Source: CAYPHA01 sp964410215 (GTDB taxonomy: Bacteria > Calditrichota > Calditrichia > Calditrichales > CAYPHA01). Taken from it: 64,000 nucleotides of DNA. Of this stretch, positions 26,356-35,160 are shown piece after piece. The notes below the pieces were generated by a model. The model was given only the letters and a program-made list of their open reading frames with translations, was not told where the DNA came from and ran no database searches. The stretch covers positions 1 to 64,000 of the forward strand of contig CAYPHA010000001.1 in the NCBI GenBank assembly GCA_964410215.1, written 5' to 3'. Every line of letters starts with the position of its first letter. Position 1 is the stretch's first letter. The position numbers and the translations under genes were made by a program.

Positions 26356-27378
26356 CTATAAAGAAAACTGAAAAGCAAAGCGGTGAATATCGTTGAATAC
26401 ACCAAAATTCGTATAGGAATAATCAATACCGAGGCCAAAAGCTTTCAGGTTATTCATAATATATCCGGCCCCGAAACTGATACCCTGTTCATCCGTCGGG
26501 GACGTATAACCCAGCCTCAGGGACACTGTGTTCAGAAATATATATTCCAGTCCCATATTGATCTGTTCGCTGTAATCCCTGGGATGGACGGCATCCACTG
26601 ACAGATTTAATGTATGTACTTCCGGATCCATGTCCGTTAAATCGATCACGTTCATGTACAATCCCATTTCAAAGGTCAGCGGAAGCTGGAGTGATTCCTG
26701 GATGTATTCGATTTCCTGGGAAAAATTCCGGACATTCATACCAAACGTAAGGCTTTTGAAACCGGTATTGTAGAAAATACCAAAGTCGTAGGCGACGACA
26801 CCCTCTTCAAAATTATCGGCATTGGCCGCTTCATTGGCACCGAAGTCAACAAATCCGCCGACCAGATCCTGGTGTACATATTTGAAATGGCCGCCTACAT
26901 AAAATTTATTGGAGAGCATTTTGGCATATCCCATACCTACTGAATAAGCCGCAGGACTGAATGTTCCTATATCCAGAAAACCCTGTTCATTTTCGGCCCG
27001 GATCGTGCTGGTAAAATCACCGTAATCGACATTAAGGAAGGTAAAACCGAATACACCATATTTCCCCTGTGCAGGCCGGACGGCATAGCTGCCATACCAG
27101 TAATTGATATCCGCAATCCACTGAACGACCCCAAGCGTGAAATCAGAGAAATTCTCCATTTCAGCCATTGTGGACGGATTATAGAACATGGCCGTCGAAT
27201 TCTTAAAATTCAGCGCCGTAATCGCATCGCCCATAGCACTGGCCCGGGCACTCGGCGAAACCGTCAGAAATTTCATTCCGGTCTGCGCCAGCTTTCTCCT
27301 TTCCTGACCCTGAACAAAGGCGATGCTCATCAGTAAGAGAATTACAGTTATTATCAATCCAGAATTATACTTTTTCAT
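26356..27378 (-). CDS. PorV/PorQ family outer-membrane protein, copy 1
   Basis: 340 residues; signal peptide to about residue 24, then RRKLAQTGMKFLTVSPSARA, AMGDAITAL and AMFYNPSTMAEM, the family hallmark, and alternating beta strands to a final FAFQFSL. It is the paralogue of 19992-21011; the two share YGVFGF/VGLS-type strands, VDYGD, GTFSPAAYSVGMGYAK and RNFSQEIEY, and both end FGVFND(I/N)HR/QR. PorV-type proteins deliver T9SS cargo at the outer membrane. Two copies inside one unit, each next to a TonB receptor and secreted protein, suggest that each serves its own module, which is not how the single PorV of Porphyromonas is arranged. Confidence 0.88.
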   Translation of the reverse strand: MKKYNSGLIITVILLLMSIAFVQGQERRKLAQTGMKFLTVSPSARASAMGDAITALNFKNSTAMFYNPSTMAEMENFSDFTLGVVQWIADINYWYGSYAVRPAQGKYGVFGFTFLNVDYGDFTSTIRAENEQGFLDIGTFSPAAYSVGMGYAKMLSNKFYVGGHFKYVHQDLVGGFVDFGANEAANADNFEEGVVAYDFGIFYNTGFKSLTFGMNVRNFSQEIEYIQESLQLPLTFEMGLYMNVIDLTDMDPEVHTLNLSVDAVHPRDYSEQINMGLEYIFLNTVSLRLGYTSPTDEQGISFGAGYIMNNLKAFGLGIDYSYTNFGVFNDIHRFAFQFSL

Positions 27379-27402
27379 AGTTGGTACCCAACATTTATAG
27401 TT

Positions 27403-29535
27403 TTAACGTACTATTACGAATTTTATAATTGTATTATCACCCTTGGAAAAAATACGTTTTCCTTCACTATCATATTGGTCATCCAAAACTTCGATATAAG
27501 CGATATAAACGCCACTCACTACCAGCTGATTGGAAGAGGTAACGGCATTCCAGTAAGCGTCACCGCTTCCATCCGTGTGCATGAGAGTATTGACGAGTTC
27601 ACCACTTTCAGTAAAAATCTTGATAACACATTGTCCGGGCAGGTTGAAGAATGCCATTTTATCCGATTCAAATTTGCCAAACCGCAGGCGGTCCTCTGAG
27701 GAAGAAATGACATATGGATTAGGCACAATGCGTATGGCATCCAGTGAATAGCGTTCTTCTTCCGTCACCAGCGGGGATCCACCCTGGGGCCGTTTGAGAA
27801 ACGTCGGGTCGTAGGTCTGGGTGTAATAGCGGCTGCTGGTCAATCCGTTTTCATCGACGGTTTCAATGTAATAATAGTAACCGATACCTCTTACCGGATT
27901 TGTATCATCATAGCTCCGTTCATTTTTGCCCGCTTCATAAATCAACTGAGGCGGACGCAACGGGCTGTTATAGATACCGGCATTCCGGTAAATACGGAAT
28001 CCTGCGATTTGATCCACATTCGGATCATCCTGGTATACTTCCCATCGCAGAGAAATACGGTCTCCACCGCCATTTACTTCGAAGAGTTTTGGCGGCCGCG
28101 GGCCCTGTGTAATATTGTAATCATTATTATAATTTTCCAGTGCCAGGCGGAATGTTTTAAAAAGCGAGTCTCTTCCCGTCAGGACCAGTTCATTTTTCGT
28201 ATGGTCGTCAATATCCCCGTTTTTGTATTGCTTACCGATTTCGATACACCGTTCCGTGCTGAGGCCGTTTGCAGCTTCCGCCATGACGATATGGATTTCA
28301 TCACCAAATCCGAGCTGATAGGGGCCATAACCTTTTCCTACCGAATAGCCGCCGGGTGTATCCAGCGCCGGATGATTCTTCTGAGCGGCAAAATCACCGG
28401 AGGGTTCGACGACCCAGGCATGACGCTCCATGTGCCCACGCGTCATCCAGCCGTATTCTTTTCTCATAGTGGTTTCATTATAGGGATCGTTTTTCCGGGT
28501 GATGTCTTCATCCGATCCGTAATATCCCGTAGTCGACGGCTGAGCGGGATCATCGGTTTCATCATCCGCCGCTTTGTCGGCATGTATCGTAAGGATACCC
28601 ACGAATTGCGGCGCACCAATTCTTCCGACCGTATCAGCATCACTTATATAACCATAATTATCAGGCCTCAGGATAGGGGCACCGATATTATCCCAGCTCA
28701 CTTCCTTTTCCGGGTGATAACCATGCCAGGTAAATTGCGCGCGGAAATCTTCATCAGGGGGATCACCATAAATATTCGGGTTTTCCAGTCCGTCCCCCCG
28801 TGCAGAGTTCATTGAATTTTTACCCCAGCCGGCAGAATTATGAATCAGATAGCGCACTTCATAAGCAACGGAATACCGATACTGAAAGAAAATGTAAACA
28901 CTGTCCAGAGTCTGACCTTCCAGCTCAATTTCCGGATCATCATCTACATTACCGGTATTGGTGAACGTATAATCATAGATAATATAGTTATCATGACCGG
29001 CTGTGCTGAACTGCCTGATTCTACGATCCATTGTCAGACCAAGCTGTGTGTTGACAATATTTACAATTTCACGGTCCCAGGGCATCGTCGGATCAATACC
29101 GTCATTCTCAATCTGTTTATCGAACGACAGCACGTCATCGACAAAGACCTTGGGAGGATCGAACTTGCTGTACATGGAAAATTCCACCGGGAAAATCTCG
29201 CCGACACCGGTTGTACGCGGACCGACGTGGACCACTTTATGGCTGTAGGAGTCATTGAGCTGATCCGTAAAACTTCTGGCTCCTATCCAGAGCCCTTTCG
29301 CCGCCTGACAATCCTGATAATCGTAAATGGCCGGCCACCTTAATCCATCCTGCTGTGACGGATACCTTCCATGTTCTATTTCACATCCCGATTCCGAATA
29401 CCAGTTATGAAGAGATCCAACCGACATCCACTTATATGTAAACTGGCCGTAGGAAAGCGACTGAAAACAGAAAAGAAAGATGAAGATCATTACCGGCAAA
29501 GCTGATAAGGTGTTTCTATTGGTAATTTTTCTCAT
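27403..29535 (-). CDS. Secreted protein of unknown function, FnIII and variant sorting domain, copy 1
   Basis: 710 residues; AGAGGG before the ATG, signal peptide to about residue 30. The N-terminal 480 residues have no family I recognise but align by eye with 21028-23226 (GLRWPAIYDYQD, GARSFTDQLND, PVEFSMYSKFDPPKVFVDD, NIVNTQLGLTMDRRIR). Residues about 490-580 are FnIII-like (ISLRWEVYQDDPN, YYYYIETVDENG). The end (IRIVPNPYVI, MAFFNLPGQCVIKIFTESGEL, VVSGVYIAYIEVL, FVIVR) is the VPNPY variant sorting domain. Both copies keep the order receptor, secreted protein, PorV-like protein. Confidence 0.78.
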   Translation of the reverse strand: MRKITNRNTLSALPVMIFIFLFCFQSLSYGQFTYKWMSVGSLHNWYSESGCEIEHGRYPSQQDGLRWPAIYDYQDCQAAKGLWIGARSFTDQLNDSYSHKVVHVGPRTTGVGEIFPVEFSMYSKFDPPKVFVDDVLSFDKQIENDGIDPTMPWDREIVNIVNTQLGLTMDRRIRQFSTAGHDNYIIYDYTFTNTGNVDDDPEIELEGQTLDSVYIFFQYRYSVAYEVRYLIHNSAGWGKNSMNSARGDGLENPNIYGDPPDEDFRAQFTWHGYHPEKEVSWDNIGAPILRPDNYGYISDADTVGRIGAPQFVGILTIHADKAADDETDDPAQPSTTGYYGSDEDITRKNDPYNETTMRKEYGWMTRGHMERHAWVVEPSGDFAAQKNHPALDTPGGYSVGKGYGPYQLGFGDEIHIVMAEAANGLSTERCIEIGKQYKNGDIDDHTKNELVLTGRDSLFKTFRLALENYNNDYNITQGPRPPKLFEVNGGGDRISLRWEVYQDDPNVDQIAGFRIYRNAGIYNSPLRPPQLIYEAGKNERSYDDTNPVRGIGYYYYIETVDENGLTSSRYYTQTYDPTFLKRPQGGSPLVTEEERYSLDAIRIVPNPYVISSSEDRLRFGKFESDKMAFFNLPGQCVIKIFTESGELVNTLMHTDGSGDAYWNAVTSSNQLVVSGVYIAYIEVLDDQYDSEGKRIFSKGDNTIIKFVIVR

Positions 29536-29596
29536 TTTTTCCCTCTTTTACTACATATTGACAATTCCTGTGCCTTCGCCCTGAACGCGCGGCGCA

Positions 29597-30586
29597 TTAT
29601 TCAAATAACGTTATCATGATTGATAAATCACCAAATGGAAAGGTACCTGTATTGACATCCATTTCATACACTGTATTCGGAGCAGCATCCTGAGGAATCA
29701 CCGCACTGACCGGAATCAGATCAAACGGGCTGTTACTGTTTTTCGGATGCGGTGGCGTCATCGTCACATAAACCTCCTTACCCCGCAAATCAAGAGGAAA
29801 CGAAATGCCTGCCGGGGCATTCGTCAGAAAATCTTCCCCCGGATAGGTATACAACGCACCCAATGTGTCGGCATACGGATTACTGGCATCTCTGGCACCC
29901 GGATCTTTAAAAGAACCCAGGGAAAGAGGCTGACCGTCAATGGTTACCCAGGCTTCGTAGTTCCAGTTTGAAGGGACCACCGGCAAATTCAGGCCCTTGA
30001 TCATTTTGCCGGTGCTGTCACGACCGACAAACCAGACACCGCTTTCCGGATGTGTGAAGGTCGTATCGGAAGGGGTATTTAACATGAAACTTCCGCTGAT
30101 CTGGTTAAAATCATAATCCAGGATCAGTTCATCTCCCAGTCCGAGTTCTGCCGCATTAGCAAAGACCTTTCCGGCCAGTATTTTAAAATTACTGGGTGCA
30201 AAAATCGTATCGATAAATGTGCTGTCCCCTTCCTGGCCCATGGAATAGCGTTCTCCGGGTACTTCATCGCTTTCGATGGTCAGCATGAAATTGAGGGCAC
30301 CTTGTAAATAGCCTAAATTGACATCAAACGCACTCTGTGAAGGCAGCCCCTGGTTATCAACGCTGAAAACACCGATACTCTGCATGGTTTCCGTCTCTCC
30401 GGTGGGTGTTTTTTCCAGCCAGATTACCCATAATTCATACCATGCAGAATCGCCCAGTGCCTTAAGACCCGATATGTCCATGGATACGCGGGAAATCTGC
30501 TTATCGGTGCTCAGTATGTCGTTTTCACCCTGACAACTGAACAGGATCAACGTAATGGCGAAACAGAAGAGAATTACCTTTTTCAT
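29597..30586 (-). CDS. Putative outer-membrane lipoprotein of unknown function
   Basis: 329 residues; AAGGG before the ATG and lipobox LFSC (Cys18). The N-terminal half contains WYELWVIW and a later paired element WNYEAWVTIDG, which looks like two copies of an Ig-like or anti-sigma-K-like beta domain often found in secreted proteins (elements SIGVFSVD and LSLGSFKDPGARD correspond). No catalytic motif. It occurs only in module 1, between the receptor (18 bases upstream) and the secreted 710-residue protein. A receptor-associated surface lipoprotein, in the place where SusD would sit in Bacteroidota, is plausible but not supported by homology. Confidence 0.65.
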   Translation of the reverse strand: MKKVILFCFAITLILFSCQGENDILSTDKQISRVSMDISGLKALGDSAWYELWVIWLEKTPTGETETMQSIGVFSVDNQGLPSQSAFDVNLGYLQGALNFMLTIESDEVPGERYSMGQEGDSTFIDTIFAPSNFKILAGKVFANAAELGLGDELILDYDFNQISGSFMLNTPSDTTFTHPESGVWFVGRDSTGKMIKGLNLPVVPSNWNYEAWVTIDGQPLSLGSFKDPGARDASNPYADTLGALYTYPGEDFLTNAPAGISFPLDLRGKEVYVTMTPPHPKNSNSPFDLIPVSAVIPQDAAPNTVYEMDVNTGTFPFGDLSIMITLFE

Positions 30587-30604
30587 AAATACTAACCCTT
30601 TTTT

Positions 30605-33600
30605 TTAAAATTCAAAAGATATCCTCAGTCCCCAAAAAATATCTCTTGGATTCAGAAACGTGAAGTATCTAAAATTCGGCATATCGATATACGCTTTATC
30701 TTCCAGTATCTTATCCACCCTGCTTTTATCTTCCCTGTACCAGGAACCGGAATTGTAATCATTGGGATCATATTGATAACGATAGAACCCTTCTCCATGC
30801 AGATTGCTGAGGGATTCTTCGAAATAATAGAGATCTCTGTCATTCGGATGCGGAACCGAATTAGCATCCCTTCTTGCAGTAATGGGAACAAACTCAACAT
30901 TATAATCACGATAGGTTCCGGGTTGATCTTCGCCCGGGATATTGATATATCCAAACTGTTCGACACCATCGGTGTTACCCGGGAAATGGAGTGAGCGCAT
31001 GTAGTCAAGATAGTCGGTGCCATCATAGAATCCCGTAAAGGAGAGGCGTTTGGTATCGAAGACATTATTGATGTCAACAAAAAATTCAAAATTCGTATTT
31101 TTAAAGCGGAAATTCTTGGTCATCCTCAAATCGAGTCCGAAATAATCTTTCCATTGCAGGTTATACTGCACACCGGGAATGGATCCGCCGCCACCGGTCC
31201 AGGTTGTAAAACTTCCCGCGCGCCACGATCCGAGCAGATTCAGGCGCCATGAACCGAGCGGATACATTTCGGAGACGGACGGACCGATTTTTTCCGGCGC
31301 AAAAAACGTAATGTTTGCACGGGCAAAAGGCTGGGGAACGGGTTTTGACTGGTAATGCCGTTTAAATTCGCGTTCATAGGAGCGTTGTTGAGCGGGATTT
31401 TCATAATAATGGTCATACCCGAAAAACCCGGAGGTTGTAACACGATACGTATAATTGACAAAACCTCTCACCCAGTTACCGCGGTTTTTATCCAGTGTGA
31501 TCTCAAATCCGCGGATATCCCGGTATGAATTCGGCTCCGTTGTTCCGTATGAAACCGAGCCGTCAAAATTATCATAGTAGATACTCTTCGGTTCCATGGA
31601 AACATCTTTATAATAACCGGCTGTCCGAAGCAGAAACTGGTCATATATATTATGTTCATAACCCAGTTCATAGGCAATCGTTTTTTCCAGCGGATTATTC
31701 GGATTGGCCAGCCACTCGACCTGATTGCTGTGCGGGTGGCGTTCCAGCAGGTATAAATTACTGGGCTGGGGTAACTGCCTGAAATGACCGTAATTAAAAT
31801 ACAATTTGCTGTTTATGGTAATCGGAAACGCAATGGCCAGGCGCGGGCTGAATGTAAAATTCAGCTTGGCCGATTCCTTATTCAGCATGGTATCAATACC
31901 GGTCGAAAATTTTGCGGAAAATGCCGGGTCAAAAGGATTGTAACCCTCATACCAGCCGGTATTTGCATAGGAATAGTCAACACGCATACCGATCTGGGCG
32001 ATCATATTTTCGAATTCCAGTTTATCCTGCACATAAAATGCACCGCGAATCGGGTATTCTTCCCATTTTGTCTGGGAATCGGAACTTTGTAAACTGGACC
32101 TTCTGGCATAATTGATTTTACTGCTGGTTACCGTAAATTCGACACCCGCCTGAATATTGTTATAGCGGTTCAACTGACTGGTAATATCAAACTGGGTGAT
32201 ATAATTCGTCACCAAACTCGAATCGCGCGATGTCGCAAATGCTACGCCCATACGCATACTGTTTACCTTGGAGTCCTTACTGTCCTCATTGGCCGTTTGG
32301 GAAAATTCATCATACCAGCCGAACGGCGCCTCATCCACATACCAGTTATCGCCGAATTTCCGGACAGGCGTGAAATCCCGCGATCTGCCCGGGTTCGTGG
32401 AATAATCCGAGGTAAAGCTGGAAATCTTGGCTTCATAAAAGGTCCGGTCACTGATGGTATGGGATAACTTGGCTCCCCAGCTCCGGTAATTCACCTGGGT
32501 CGGTGCCCAGTAATCCGTGCCGAACATGGCCCCCTGGCCGTAACTGTGATTGTAAAATTCGTAGGCAATGTTATAGGCGGAATTATAGATGCCGGGTGCG
32601 CCGCTGCGACTCGATCCGGTACCTCGTTCGCTTCCCATTAAACCACTGACCATCAGCTTCATGCCCTGGTCGATATCTGATGTCAGTTTAAGCTGATAAT
32701 TATAATCCCGGTAACCGTCGCGTGAGAGCGGTATGATATACATGGACTGGGAATTTCTGTAGGAGCTGTGGAACCGCAGATTGCCGAGTTTTTCGCTGAC
32801 AAATGGTACCGGCCCGCCGAAACTCATGTCCACGTCAAAATCGGGATCCTGAATATCCAGTTCCCGGCGGTGTTCCCAAAGGAATAACTGCTGAAGTGCT
32901 TCGGGGCTCATATCATCGCGCTCGTTATCGTTACCGATCAGTTCCTTTGACTTTTCATAGAATCCGATCCATTCAGGAAACTGGGCCTGGGTATGCGGAT
33001 CCCACCCTGTCCAGCGGCCGTCATTATTCACATCCGTGAACTCTTCAAAGGAATCATATACACCATTATTATTCAGGTCATCAAAAGGCTCACCCTTCGT
33101 ACCAACCCAGGCTACTTCCGGATCGACATAGGGCCTGATCCAGTAGGCATCGGGAGAATTGGGGGAATGACCGAAATGCTTTTGTGCCGTCGGACTGTAC
33201 CGCCCCAGGAAACTGAAATCATATTTCTTCCGGTCGCCTTCCTTGGTAACAACATTGACGAGCCCCGAACGGATCTGTCCGAATTCGGCGCTGAACCCCC
33301 CGGTTTGTACCTGAATTTCTTCTACGGACGTATAGCTGATGGCATTGTACGGTGTATTATTTCTTTCGTTTCTGAGATTCAGCCCGTTTATGATCCAGGC
33401 AACCTCATCACTGCCGCCACCCCTGAAACTACTGCCCTCGATACCGGCCTGCAGAGCGACAACGCTGGAGACATTCATTACCGGTATCGCTTCAATATCT
33501 TTGGCACTGATATTGGCCCGGCTGGCCGCAACATCTTTTTCCACAACGGGGCGTTCCGCGATGACTGTGATGGTCTCACCGATATCCAGTGCTTCTTCGG

Positions 33601-33910
33601 ATAATTCAAAATTGACGACTGTGGTCTGGTCGATCATCACCCGTACATTGGTGACTGTTGAAGGGGCGTAGCCGACCATCATCGCTTTAACCGTATATGT
33701 GCCCGGAGGTACATTCAATATTACGAAATATCCTTCCAGATCCGATGCACCGCCCAGGAAGGTATCCTCAAGGAGCACATTGACGCCCGGCAACGGTTCG
33801 CCGGTAGCGGCATCCTTTACAATACCGCTGATTTTACCTGAAGAAGCGGCGAATACTTCTGTTAAAAAAAGTATGAGAATCAGAGAGACAATAACTTTTA
33901 TCAATCTCAT
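30605..33910 (-). CDS. TonB-dependent receptor with carboxypeptidase-like regulatory domain, copy 1
   Basis: About 1101 residues. The ATG at 33910 is chosen because the AGGAG lies nine bases upstream; an ATG at 33919 would touch that site. Signal peptide 1-21. Residues about 24-105: regulatory domain (GKISGIVKDAATGEPLPGVN, YTVKAMMVGYAPS). Plug: VVEKDVAASRANISAKDI, SFRGGGSDEVAWIINGLNL, FSAEFGQIRSGLVNVVTKEG. The barrel contains an acidic D/N-rich insertion (DDLNNNGVYDSFEEFTDVN) that resembles a calcium-binding dockerin-like loop, absent from copy 2. It ends in phenylalanine (LRISFEF). It is the first gene of the unit; its promoter lies near the N gap. Confidence 0.92.
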   Translation of the reverse strand: MRLIKVIVSLILILFLTEVFAASSGKISGIVKDAATGEPLPGVNVLLEDTFLGGASDLEGYFVILNVPPGTYTVKAMMVGYAPSTVTNVRVMIDQTTVVNFELSEEALDIGETITVIAERPVVEKDVAASRANISAKDIEAIPVMNVSSVVALQAGIEGSSFRGGGSDEVAWIINGLNLRNERNNTPYNAISYTSVEEIQVQTGGFSAEFGQIRSGLVNVVTKEGDRKKYDFSFLGRYSPTAQKHFGHSPNSPDAYWIRPYVDPEVAWVGTKGEPFDDLNNNGVYDSFEEFTDVNNDGRWTGWDPHTQAQFPEWIGFYEKSKELIGNDNERDDMSPEALQQLFLWEHRRELDIQDPDFDVDMSFGGPVPFVSEKLGNLRFHSSYRNSQSMYIIPLSRDGYRDYNYQLKLTSDIDQGMKLMVSGLMGSERGTGSSRSGAPGIYNSAYNIAYEFYNHSYGQGAMFGTDYWAPTQVNYRSWGAKLSHTISDRTFYEAKISSFTSDYSTNPGRSRDFTPVRKFGDNWYVDEAPFGWYDEFSQTANEDSKDSKVNSMRMGVAFATSRDSSLVTNYITQFDITSQLNRYNNIQAGVEFTVTSSKINYARRSSLQSSDSQTKWEEYPIRGAFYVQDKLEFENMIAQIGMRVDYSYANTGWYEGYNPFDPAFSAKFSTGIDTMLNKESAKLNFTFSPRLAIAFPITINSKLYFNYGHFRQLPQPSNLYLLERHPHSNQVEWLANPNNPLEKTIAYELGYEHNIYDQFLLRTAGYYKDVSMEPKSIYYDNFDGSVSYGTTEPNSYRDIRGFEITLDKNRGNWVRGFVNYTYRVTTSGFFGYDHYYENPAQQRSYEREFKRHYQSKPVPQPFARANITFFAPEKIGPSVSEMYPLGSWRLNLLGSWRAGSFTTWTGGGGSIPGVQYNLQWKDYFGLDLRMTKNFRFKNTNFEFFVDINNVFDTKRLSFTGFYDGTDYLDYMRSLHFPGNTDGVEQFGYINIPGEDQPGTYRDYNVEFVPITARRDANSVPHPNDRDLYYFEESLSNLHGEGFYRYQYDPNDYNSGSWYREDKSRVDKILEDKAYIDMPNFRYFTFLNPRDIFWGLRISFEF

Positions 33911-33968
33911 AAATGTCATCTCCTTTTACTAAAACCAATTAATTTCACAATTATGTTTTTTCGATGGG

Positions 33969-33978
33969 NNNNNNNNNN
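33969..33978. other. Assembly gap (10 N)
   Basis: Ten undetermined bases, the conventional size for a scaffold gap of unknown length. Real sequence of any length may be missing here, so the linkage between the secretion locus on the left and the housekeeping genes on the right rests on scaffolding. Confidence 0.98.
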
Positions 33979-34097
33979 GGGTCTTTACTGCTTGAATCAA
34001 TGATCCTTTTACGATTACTGATCAATACGTTGAAAACAATCCCGGTTAGTCAGACAGGTGAACAAACTATTAAAATATACTATCTGATACATTTAAT

Positions 34098-34130
34098 TGA
34101 AAGTGTTTTTTGAAATATTTTTCACTTTCA
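34098..34130. repeat. Inverted repeat TGAAAGTG/CACTTTCA
   Basis: Two perfect 8-base arms separated by 17 AT-rich bases. The right part (GAAATATTTTTCAC) recalls half of a Rex operator, but the spacing is wrong for a full site. It could bind a regulator of the unit that starts at 33910, or form a weak hairpin. Confidence 0.35.
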
Positions 34131-34262
34131 GATCAGGAACTTTGTCTATAACTTAATAATATAATTTCCAATGTCCAAGCGAAATTGAAAGAATTTCACC
34201 GGGTTGGTAAGTAAGACTAACAAACTATTTGGAAAATATTAGCTTTCTGTTACAAACGGGTA

Positions 34263-34991
34263 TTAGTCTTTAAAGTATTCTAACGTCATGGTTTGGCCGT
34301 CGAATAGAGCAAAACTGTTATATCGGATCCAGTCCCCCAGATTGATATATTTTTTTCCCCCCTTTTCATGGACCAATGGATTGTGACGGTGTCCCATGAT
34401 TACAAAATCAGCACCCTTCTCAAAACGGATCTCCGCGTATTCTATATAATCGCTCTCATCGCGGAGATGATTTAGTTGATTGGTATACTTCCGGCTGGAA
34501 CCGGAAACGAGACGCGCAAACGGAATTCCCCAGTCCGGATGCAATAGACGAAATACCCTCTGATTAATGCGATTACGCAAAATCCGCTTTAAAATACGGT
34601 AACCGATATCTTTCTTGGCGATACCATCACCGTGAAATAAGAAAAAGGACTTCCCGGCAAGTTCAAAGGCATATGATTCCGCCCATGTTTTTACACCGAT
34701 CTCCCTGTCGAAAAAATCACTTAAGGCGAAATCATGGTTCCCGGCCAGATAATGCAGCTCCACACCCGCATCCGCCATATTCCTGAGCGCGAACAGGAAA
34801 CGGAAATAATCTTTGGGAACGACATATTTGTATTCAAACCAGAAATCAAATAGATCACCTACGATATACAGGTGTGTCGCATCCCCGTGAATGGACTTCA
34901 GAAAGCGTAATACGCGTTCCTGCTTTTCTTCTTCATTTTTATCATGATGGGAACCGATATGAAGATCGGAAATGAAATAGGCTTTTACCAT
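34263..34991 (-). CDS. lpxH: LpxH-like UDP-2,3-diacylglucosamine hydrolase family phosphoesterase
   Basis: 242 residues from the ATG at 34991; a TTG two codons earlier is possible, and no strong ribosome site decides it. All five calcineurin-type metal motifs of the LpxH family are present in order: DLHIGSH (residues 9-15), GDLFDFW, GNHD, HGD and GHRHNP. The family hydrolyses UDP-2,3-diacylglucosamine to lipid X at the inner membrane in lipid A synthesis. Some FCB relatives of LpxH have unproven substrates, so the exact reaction is inferred. It stands alone between the assembly gap and the broken DJ-1 gene. Its presence supports a lipid A-bearing outer membrane. Confidence 0.85.
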   Translation of the reverse strand: MVKAYFISDLHIGSHHDKNEEEKQERVLRFLKSIHGDATHLYIVGDLFDFWFEYKYVVPKDYFRFLFALRNMADAGVELHYLAGNHDFALSDFFDREIGVKTWAESYAFELAGKSFFLFHGDGIAKKDIGYRILKRILRNRINQRVFRLLHPDWGIPFARLVSGSSRKYTNQLNHLRDESDYIEYAEIRFEKGADFVIMGHRHNPLVHEKGGKKYINLGDWIRYNSFALFDGQTMTLEYFKD

Positions 34992-35160
34992 GACCAATAA
35001 ATATTTCTTATTTCGAAATGTAATAAAAACGTAACTGTCTGTATAGCTGTACTATGATGAAAATAATCACCCCCGCATTTAAAAGCAATAAAGCCGGGTG
35101 GTTGCATCCGCTAATAAGAACACCTAATTTCCCTGAATTACAATAAGGAGGGAAGCAGGA

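Larger units (their letters stand above)
33911..34262. other. 352-base intergenic gap with assembly gap
   Basis: AT-rich, no gene on either strand. It lies upstream of the 15-gene leftward block and downstream of the LpxH-like gene, so it should hold the promoter of the TonB/PorV unit. The N run at 33969-33978 interrupts the probable promoter region, about 60 bases from the receptor start. A perfect 8-base inverted repeat lies at 34098-34130. Confidence 0.6.

Noticed and set aside
28009..28815. A 268-codon open frame on the plus strand
   Set aside because: It lies wholly inside the secreted 710-residue protein gene on the other strand, has no ribosome site and no recognisable protein motif.
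34098..34130. Rex operator in the gap near the receptor unit
   Set aside because: Only the right half resembles the Rex box and the arm spacing is too long.
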